Positions 1 through 4,910 of a DNA stretch of 8,178 bases are shown piece by piece. Source of the DNA: Deltaproteobacteria bacterium (GTDB taxonomy: Bacteria; Desulfobacterota; Syntrophia; Syntrophales; UBA2210); contig DSBH01000061.1 of the NCBI GenBank assembly GCA_011056825.1, forward strand, positions 1-8,178, read 5' to 3'. Position 1 is the stretch's first letter; every line of letters begins with the position of its first letter. The position numbers and the translations under genes are program-made. Under the pieces are notes generated by a model. That model did not search any database. It was not told where the DNA came from and was given only the letters and a program-made list of their open reading frames with translations.

Positions 1-286
1 AATGACGGTCGTGCTCGTTCAGGGCGTACATGGTACCGGGCCTGATAGGAAATTTTTCACCCGTTTTTATAAGTTCAACTTCTCCGTCGCCCTCGACACA
101 GAAAACTGCCTCCAGGTGGTTCTTGTATTCGATAACTGTTTCCGTTCCCGCGAATATAATCGTTTCGTGGAAGGAAAATCCCATGCCGTCTTTTTTCAGA
201 AGCAATCGCCTGCTGACCCAGTTGCCGTTTTCGGCGAATACTTCGCGGTCGGTTCCTTTTATTTCATCAATCGTTTTCACTATCAA
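1..286 (-). CDS. ectC: L-ectoine synthase EctC (3' end cut off by window edge)
   Basis: Cyclises N-gamma-acetyl-L-2,4-diaminobutyrate to ectoine in the cytoplasm, the last step of ectoine synthesis. The minus strand encodes 95 residues of a protein usually about 130 long, so the C-terminal quarter is missing. The N-terminus reads M-I-V-K-T-I-D-E-I-K-G-T when the TTG at 286 is taken as start, matching the family's usual opening; GTG at 280 would lose the conserved first two residues. Recognisable stretches are WVSRRLLLKKDGMGFSFHET (residues 23-42), HLEAVFCVEG (57-66) and RPGTMYAL (82-89). Glu59, Tyr87 and His95 fall at the spacing of the iron ligands described for this cupin enzyme (compared from memory of the family). 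The first 20 bases overlap the end of ectB, so translation is probably coupled. Identification is firm. Confidence 0.96.
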   Translation of the reverse strand, partial: MIVKTIDEIKGTDREVFAENGNWVSRRLLLKKDGMGFSFHETIIFAGTETVIEYKNHLEAVFCVEGDGEVELIKTGEKFPIRPGTMYALNEHDRH

Positions 287-1562
287 GGGTATAGGTTCCT
301 TTCAGCATACTGTCGCGTTTTTCAACGCAGGCCGCGATGGATTCATCGATGATGGCGAGCCCCCTTCGAAGCACCTCTTCTTCGATCACCAGGGGCGGAA
401 GGAATTTTATCACGTCGTGCTCGGCACCCGAGCGTTCGATGACGAGGCCGCGTTCGAAGGCCTCCGAAGTCACATTGCCGGCCATTCCCTGCTGGGGGAA
501 ACGAAGTCCGGCTATAAGTCCCCGGCCCCGCACTTCCAGTTCGAGATCGGCGTATTTGTTCGCGATGGCTTCCAGTTCGTCTCGTAAAATCTTTTCGCGG
601 AAGCTGAGGGCCTCAATAAAATCACCGTTGTCCCAGTAACTGAGCAGCTCCGTCGAAGCCACAAAAGCCAGGTTGTTGCCCCGGAATGTTCCCGTGTGTT
701 CACCCGGTTTCCACTGGTCCAGTTCGGGCCGCATCAGTACCATGGCCAGGGGAAGGCCGGCGCCGATCGATTTCGAAAGGGTGATAATATCGGGATTGAT
801 GCCCGAGGGTTCAAAGCTGAAGAAGGTGCCGGTTCGCCCGTTTCCTATCTGCACATCGTCCACGATGAGCAATATATCAAAATCGCGGCAGATCTGTTCA
901 ATTTCTCTGAGCCACTCACTGCTCGCCACATTGATGCCGCCTTCGGCCTGGATCGTTTCCAGAATGACCGCGGCGGGCAGATCAACACCGCTGCTCTGGT
1001 CTTCCAGGAATTTCCGCATGTATTGCGCCGTATTGATACCGTCGCCGAAATACCCGTCGTAGGGCATGAATGAGACGTTGGTCCGGTTGATAAAAGCTTC
1101 GTCACGGTAAAAGGCATTGCCCGTCACGGCCATGGATCCCATGGTGAGGCCGTGAAACCCGTTGGTGAAAGCTATAACGTTTGATCTTCCCTTGACCATG
1201 CGGGCGATTTTCAGGGCCGTTTCGACGGCGTTGGTTCCCGTGGGACCGGAAAACTGCACCTTGTATTCCATGTGGCGGGGTGCCAGGATGGTGTCGTAAA
1301 ATTTCTGAAGGAAATTGACCTTCGCCGTGGTGGCCATGTCGAGACCGTGAATGATGCCGTCATTCTGCATGTACTCGATAAGGGCGCTTATGGCCGCCGG
1401 ATTGTTATGCCCGTAATTGAGCGTGCCCGCGCCAGCAAAGAAATCGATGTATTCTTTCCCCTGCTCGTCGTAGAGCATTGACCACTTGGCGGTCTTGAAG
1501 ACCGTGGGGAAATGTCGCACGTAACTGCGTACCTGTGATTCGAGTTGTTCGATTATTCTCAT
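267..1562 (-). CDS. ectB: L-2,4-diaminobutyrate--2-oxoglutarate transaminase EctB
   Basis: A PLP-dependent class-III aminotransferase that converts L-aspartate 4-semialdehyde plus glutamate to L-2,4-diaminobutyrate and 2-oxoglutarate, the first committed step of ectoine synthesis. It has 431 residues, close to the usual EctB length. Visible motifs are AGAGTLNYGHNNP (43-55), the phosphate-binding SGPTGTNAVE (105-114), LETIQAEGGI (201-210), the cofactor-ring aspartate region IVDDVQIGNGRTG (233-245), and the Schiff-base lysine Lys264 in TLSKS, followed by GEHTGTFRGNN (287-297). The last two blocks are typical of EctB rather than of acetylornithine aminotransferases. I chose ATG 1562 because AGGAG lies 7 bases upstream and the protein then begins MRIIEQLES; the open frame extends 14 codons further (to 1604) without a ribosome site. 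It is the middle gene of ectABC, 46 bases behind ectA and overlapping ectC by 20. Confidence 0.97.
   Translation of the reverse strand: MRIIEQLESQVRSYVRHFPTVFKTAKWSMLYDEQGKEYIDFFAGAGTLNYGHNNPAAISALIEYMQNDGIIHGLDMATTAKVNFLQKFYDTILAPRHMEYKVQFSGPTGTNAVETALKIARMVKGRSNVIAFTNGFHGLTMGSMAVTGNAFYRDEAFINRTNVSFMPYDGYFGDGINTAQYMRKFLEDQSSGVDLPAAVILETIQAEGGINVASSEWLREIEQICRDFDILLIVDDVQIGNGRTGTFFSFEPSGINPDIITLSKSIGAGLPLAMVLMRPELDQWKPGEHTGTFRGNNLAFVASTELLSYWDNGDFIEALSFREKILRDELEAIANKYADLELEVRGRGLIAGLRFPQQGMAGNVTSEAFERGLVIERSGAEHDVIKFLPPLVIEEEVLRRGLAIIDESIAACVEKRDSMLKGTYTLDSEND
284..302 (-). promoter_or_regulatory. ectC ribosome binding site and TTG start
   Basis: Reading the minus strand, AAAGGA (302-297) lies 10 bases before a TTG codon (286-284). 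This start restores the conserved EctC N-terminus. The alternative GTG at 280-278 lies 16 bases from the same site, which is too far. The site sits inside the end of ectB. Confidence 0.6.
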
Positions 1563-1575
1563 GATTGTCTCCTGT

Positions 1576-1596
1576 AAAAAAGGTTTTTCGAACCTT
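1576..1596 (-). terminator. Intercistronic hairpin with U-tract between ectA and ectB
   Basis: In the leftward transcript, AAGGTT (1596-1591), a five-base loop CGAAA, and AACCTT (1585-1580) form a 6-bp stem that runs straight into four more U residues (1579-1576). Three G residues before the stem could add G-U pairs with that tract. The shape is that of a weak intrinsic terminator, but it has only two G-C pairs and lies inside an operon, directly before the ectB ribosome site. Partial termination, or an RNA stability or processing element, are the likely roles. The structure is seen; the function is inferred. Confidence 0.4.
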
Positions 1597-1608
1597 CCCG
1601 TCACGCCG

Positions 1609-2124
1609 TTAGGGCCTGGCGAGAGGATCGATGCGGATCAGAAGTTCTGCCTCGTGATCCTCCGTTCCGAAAAGTTCTTCACTGTAACAGGGTTCCGTCG
1701 AGAAGGCCGCATCACGCGTCCGGGCGATGGAACGGAAAAACTCCATGGACGCCCGGTTCGAAGGAGTTACTGTCGTTTCCAGGCATCGCGCATGGCTTAA
1801 AGATTTCCGTTCAAGCAGATCCTCGAGCATCGTCGTCGCGAGGGATCGGTTCCGCACGGATTCGTCGACGGCGACCTGCCAGACGAAGATTGTCCCGGGC
1901 TTTTCGGGGGGGATATAAGCGGAAATAAAGCCCACTATCACTGATTCCCGCTCCGCCGTGATGCAGGTGTTTCGAAAATGGTCACACAGAAGCAGGTAAC
2001 AATAGAGGGAATTCAGGTCCAGCGGCGGCGAGCGCCTGATAAGATCGTAAATCGCCGTGGCATCCTCAATTCGAGGAGCGCGAAACGTTACACCTGTTTC
2101 TTCTCTGTTGCCTCGTGTTTCCAT
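1609..2124 (-). CDS. ectA: L-2,4-diaminobutyrate N-gamma-acetyltransferase EctA
   Basis: A GNAT-fold enzyme that transfers acetyl from acetyl-CoA to the gamma-amino group of L-2,4-diaminobutyrate, the second step of ectoine synthesis. It has 171 residues, a normal EctA length. Family signatures are TFRAPRIEDA (13-22), SPPLDLNSLYCYLLLCDHF (32-50), FVWQVAVDESVRNRSLATTM (80-99), LETTVTPSN (115-123) and the C-terminal LFGTEDHEAELLIRI (151-165). In the acetyl-CoA loop, where EctA proteins usually read like R-G-K-G-L-A, this one reads R-N-R-S-L-A (91-96), so both glycines of that stretch are replaced; the rest of the fold is intact. The ATG at 2124 is preceded by GGAAG about 8 bases upstream and begins just before the conserved N-terminal block. 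It is the first gene of ectABC, with a candidate promoter about 150 bases upstream. Confidence 0.95.
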   Translation of the reverse strand: METRGNREETGVTFRAPRIEDATAIYDLIRRSPPLDLNSLYCYLLLCDHFRNTCITAERESVIVGFISAYIPPEKPGTIFVWQVAVDESVRNRSLATTMLEDLLERKSLSHARCLETTVTPSNRASMEFFRSIARTRDAAFSTEPCYSEELFGTEDHEAELLIRIDPLARP

Positions 2125-2174
2125 TAAAAAAACTTCCGCCTTTTCAGGCTCCTGTCACCTGCTCGATGTGCCAT
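2124..2174 (-). other. Possible 16-codon leader reading frame overlapping the ectA start
   Basis: On the minus strand, ATG at 2174 opens a frame of 16 codons (MAHRAGDRSLKRRKFF) whose TAA stop shares one base with the ectA ATG (TAATG). It contains the ectA ribosome site. No Shine-Dalgarno sequence precedes its own ATG. A 6-bp stem, CTGCTC with GAGCAG (2183-2178 with 2164-2159), encloses that ATG. It could be a translationally coupled leader peptide or chance. Confidence 0.2.
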
Positions 2175-2274
2175 GAAGAGCAGTGTACAGAACGTTGTGT
2201 TAAATCATTCCGGGAGAATCTGGAAGGCCGTCACCTGGACGCTATTCGGTTGTGCCGCAGCTGGTTATGCGACA

Positions 2275-2303
2275 TTTGTATACGAGGAGTCGGAGCTTGT
2301 CAA
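2275..2303 (-). promoter_or_regulatory. Candidate housekeeping promoter for ectABC
   Basis: On the minus strand, a perfect -35 TTGACA (2303-2298) is followed after 17 bases by TACAAA (2280-2275), which matches four of six consensus -10 bases. Transcription would start near 2268, giving a leader of about 145 bases before ectA. The site lies in the 268-base gap (2125-2392) between ectA and the nucleotidase gene. I see no strong terminator and no confident protein gene in that gap. Confidence 0.5.
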
Positions 2304-2392
2304 GAATTGATTTGGCAAAGAAGGCTTATAACACTGATATAATTATTGTTTTTCTGAAAATATGCCGGCCTGGAATCGCGGCGGTTACCTTT

Positions 2393-4321
2393 TCAGCGAA
2401 GCTTTTTGAGGCGCCGCCGGTGCATAAGTGCAACTATGAGAAACGGCGCCGCAATGATCACCGCCAACAACGCGACCACGGTCCAGGTGATCGCGGTACC
2501 GCCGCGCACCAGGTTGACCGGGTTCCAGGACGCTTTCACCTGGATGCGGCCTTCGGGGGCGGCATACCGGGCGGGGATGTCTGGCAGGCCGTCGCCGGTT
2601 TTAACGGAGAAGCTCTGCAGGTAGGAGACGAGCGATAGCCATTCCTTGACTTCGCCTTCCGGGCCGGTGACGATGCCGTCGGTCATCTTCTCCAGGGGAG
2701 CCCCCCGGCTGTCTTTCAGTTCCATCGATAAGAGGCCGTGCGATACATTACTGATGTAGTCAACCATGTAGGCGGTGTAGAGATTCGCGGCGATGCGGTA
2801 CAGCCGGTCACTCTCGACGGGGACAAAGGCGCCCGTTTCGTCCTGCACCTCGAGGGACATGACCCGGTCGAAGGGCAGCCGCCGGGGGTTGTAAACGCAC
2901 CGGAGGCCCGACACCTGGAGATGGGCGTCCCTTTTCATGGCCGATACCGTTGTTTCGACCTCCATGAGCTGTTTCAGTTCCCGTCCCGTCAGCCACCCGG
3001 TAATGAGCGGATACCCGGCCCGCCCGTCAGGGCCGATTCCCAGCGAAAGAATTCTGAAAACATCGGCGGCGGAGAGCGGCCCTTTACGCATGTAATCGCG
3101 AATGTGACCAACCGGCTGAATCGCCACGTGCACGTATTCATGATGGTCGCCTTCCGCTTTCTCGACGGCGAAGCGGTAGGAATCGGTGATCAGGTTTCCC
3201 AGGCCTGTTTCACCCGGATGTTTCGACATCGCGGCAAGGGTCTTGCTGGAAAAATCGCTGTGGGCGATAACCTGGTTAAAGGAGAGATCCAGTGGGGCGA
3301 GTATCTGGTCATTGACCAGCTTTCTGAAGGACCTGATTTCAGCCGCGATTGCCTCATCTTCGGGAATGTCGGAGGAGATCGTTCGCAGCTTGTAGGACAG
3401 GACGCGTAATTTTTCTTCGGGAGAAACGGCTGTTTCGATAATACCGAGGAACGCTCCATAGCATCCCGCCGATACGATATACGTGTCGCCGACCACGACA
3501 GGTTCCGTGAAGACGGTATGTGTGTGGCCGCTGATGAGGATGTCGATGCCGGGAACCTTCGCGGCGATATGCTCGTCCTCGGAATATTTTTTTTCAGGCG
3601 AGGTTCCTGTGTGTGACAGGCAAATGACGATATCGACCTTTTCGCGGTTTCTCAGAATATTCACCACGCGCCTGCACTCCTCCACCGGATCGGAGAAGGT
3701 AACCGGCGTGGCGAAGGGGGCGTCCACTTGGGCCTTTTTGCCCAGGATGCCGAAGATGCCGACGCGGACGCCGTTTCTCTCGATCACCAGGTAGTCCTGA
3801 ACCGGGTATCGCTGAAATTCCTCTTTCAGTGACCGGTCCCGGGGATCATTGTCGGTGAAGACCACGTTTGACGCCGTAATGACGGGAGGGTTGTCTATTT
3901 TTTCCCGCGCGGCGGCAAGGGCTCTCGCCAGTCCGTCGGGCTTGAAGTCGTATTCGTGATTGCCGATGGTCACGGCATCGTACCCCATGCGGTCCAGGAG
4001 ACGCAATTCGCAGGATTCTTTCATGAACAGGGTATGAAAAAGGGTGCCCATGCTGAAATCACCGGCATCCAGCAGCAGAACGGCATCCCCGTGAGCCGTC
4101 CGCTCTTCTTCGATCGCCGCGGCGAGCCTCGCGAATCCGCCGATCAAGACAAATCCACCGCCGGGTTCGGCGTGACGCTGGGGAAGGAAATAGGAATGGA
4201 GATCGTGCGTAAAGAGAATTGTCAGCCGCCGTTCTTCGGGAGGCTGTGCTGCAATGGCAGTCACGCAGACAAAAAAGACAACAAAAAACAGAAAACCCGC
4301 AAGACCTGTCTTTCGCGTCAT
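2393..4321 (-). CDS. Secreted, membrane-anchored 5'-nucleotidase-family metallophosphoesterase (UshA-like)
   Basis: Likely hydrolyses nucleotides or related phosphoesters outside the cytoplasmic membrane, releasing nucleoside and phosphate. It has 642 residues. A signal peptide (basic MTRK, hydrophobic 7-24, A-x-A near 22-25) is followed by the calcineurin-like domain with its two-metal motifs: THDLHS (38-43; Asp40, His42), GDF (87-89), GNHEYD (120-125), LSHTG (235-239) and GHTH (265-268). His122 and Asp125 occupy the usual catalytic pair positions. The C-terminal 5'-nucleotidase domain begins near ETGLGNLITD (371-380). A hydrophobic segment (about 609-632) followed by HRRRLKKLR forms a C-terminal anchor that leaves the catalytic part outside; classical UshA is soluble, so this is a variant. 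GGAGG lies 9 bases before the ATG. The gene is 97 bases behind the PPC gene. The exact substrate cannot be told: UDP-sugar, 2',3'-cyclic nucleotide or other substrates are possible. Confidence 0.88.
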   Translation of the reverse strand: MTRKTGLAGFLFFVVFFVCVTAIAAQPPEERRLTILFTHDLHSYFLPQRHAEPGGGFVLIGGFARLAAAIEEERTAHGDAVLLLDAGDFSMGTLFHTLFMKESCELRLLDRMGYDAVTIGNHEYDFKPDGLARALAAAREKIDNPPVITASNVVFTDNDPRDRSLKEEFQRYPVQDYLVIERNGVRVGIFGILGKKAQVDAPFATPVTFSDPVEECRRVVNILRNREKVDIVICLSHTGTSPEKKYSEDEHIAAKVPGIDILISGHTHTVFTEPVVVGDTYIVSAGCYGAFLGIIETAVSPEEKLRVLSYKLRTISSDIPEDEAIAAEIRSFRKLVNDQILAPLDLSFNQVIAHSDFSSKTLAAMSKHPGETGLGNLITDSYRFAVEKAEGDHHEYVHVAIQPVGHIRDYMRKGPLSAADVFRILSLGIGPDGRAGYPLITGWLTGRELKQLMEVETTVSAMKRDAHLQVSGLRCVYNPRRLPFDRVMSLEVQDETGAFVPVESDRLYRIAANLYTAYMVDYISNVSHGLLSMELKDSRGAPLEKMTDGIVTGPEGEVKEWLSLVSYLQSFSVKTGDGLPDIPARYAAPEGRIQVKASWNPVNLVRGGTAITWTVVALLAVIIAAPFLIVALMHRRRLKKLR

Positions 4322-4345
4322 GACAGTATACCTCCGTGTGAAAAA

Positions 4346-4374
4346 ACTATTACAGAGAAGCCGCGGCCTGTCAA
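4346..4374 (-). promoter_or_regulatory. Candidate promoter for the nucleotidase gene
   Basis: On the minus strand, a perfect -35 TTGACA (4374-4369) is followed 17 bases later by AATAGT (4351-4346), four of six -10 matches; TAATAG at 16-base spacing is an alternative. The start would fall just before the GGAGG ribosome site, giving a leader of roughly 20 bases. The -10 is weak, so read-through from nrdJ and the PPC gene remains possible. Confidence 0.4.
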
Positions 4375-4418
4375 TCGGAATCCCGGTGCGCCGTCAGGAG
4401 GCTCGAAAATCCCGGAAA

Positions 4419-4856
4419 TCAGGATGACGGTTCCCAGAGATAGAGATCCGTTTCTTCATCAAACCGCCGTTCCAGGGGTGCTCCTTCGAAGACTTCCACC
4501 ATAAATTCGCAGGCGAAGGCGATGTTTCCTTCCGCGAGGTGCCCGCCGTAGGTCCGCCCGTCGCTGTCGGCGAGCGTAACATGAGCGTGAACAAAGGGTT
4601 CGCCGTCCCGGAGTGAAATATTGCCGGAAAGAGAGGTGATTTCCAGGGGACGGTCGAGTTGGTTGTACCGGTATTCCCGTGCCTGCTGATCATAGTAGCC
4701 CAGGTGGGCCTTTTCGACGGCGCCGATGGCCTCCACGCGTCCCAGTCTGATTCCTTCACGCCGGCACAGTTCGGTTATTGTTTTCAGGATGTCGCTGCCC
4801 CGGGGCAACCTGCCCATATACCGGTTCTTCGCTTGTACGGTGTGTATGCAATTCAT
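4419..4856 (-). CDS. PPC-domain (DUF296) protein
   Basis: A 145-residue protein that is essentially one PPC (plants and prokaryotes conserved, DUF296) domain. Signs are the early R-L-P-R-G-S-D-I-L (16-24), GIRLGRVEAIGAVEKAHLGY (35-54), LEITSLSGNISLRDGEPFVH (71-90) and AHVTLADSDGRTYGGHL (91-107). His90, His92 and His106 form the conserved histidine set that may bind metal. In plants the domain accompanies AT-hook DNA-binding motifs; none is present here, and the role of stand-alone bacterial members is poorly defined, so no function is assigned. There is no signal peptide or membrane segment, so it should be cytoplasmic. GGGAGG lies about 6 bases before the ATG, immediately after a GC-rich hairpin. 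It follows nrdJ by 54 bases on the same strand and is probably cotranscribed with it. Confidence 0.88.
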   Translation of the reverse strand: MNCIHTVQAKNRYMGRLPRGSDILKTITELCRREGIRLGRVEAIGAVEKAHLGYYDQQAREYRYNQLDRPLEITSLSGNISLRDGEPFVHAHVTLADSDGRTYGGHLAEGNIAFACEFMVEVFEGAPLERRFDEETDLYLWEPSS

Positions 4857-4867
4857 GGCAACCTCCC

Positions 4868-4894
4868 GGCCGGCGTCTTTTTCTTTCGCCGGCC
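4868..4894 (-). repeat. GC-rich hairpin between nrdJ and the PPC gene
   Basis: A perfect 8-bp inverted repeat, GGCCGGCG (4894-4887) and CGCCGGCC (4875-4868), encloses an 11-base purine-only loop. One base after the stem comes the GGGAGG ribosome site of the PPC gene. There is no U-tract behind it, so it is not a normal intrinsic terminator. It may stabilise the upstream nrdJ message, mark a processing point or tune PPC translation. Confidence 0.5.
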
Positions 4895-4910
4895 CGTCGT
4901 TGTGGCGCCG

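Noticed and set aside
30..587. 185-residue plus-strand reading frame
   Set aside because: It runs antisense to ectC and ectB, both firmly identified, and looks like a compositional shadow.
1563..1604. Longer EctB starting at 1604
   Set aside because: It lacks a ribosome site and would encode the intercistronic hairpin; AGGAG points to ATG 1562, which gives the normal EctB N-terminus.
2354..2396. Inverted repeat CTGAAAA/TTTTCAG at the end of the nucleotidase gene, considered as a terminator
   Set aside because: The arms are seven mostly A-T pairs 29 bases apart with only a 4-bp inner GC pairing and no U-tract on the leftward transcript; too weak to call.
2738..3409. 223-residue plus-strand reading frame
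   Set aside because: It lies entirely antisense to the nucleotidase gene, has no ribosome site and no recognisable domain; it is explained by high GC in the true gene.
4375..4413. Direct repeat AATCCCGG in the gap before the nucleotidase gene
   Set aside because: Only two 8-base copies, not inverted and not placed at an operator-like spacing; expected by chance.
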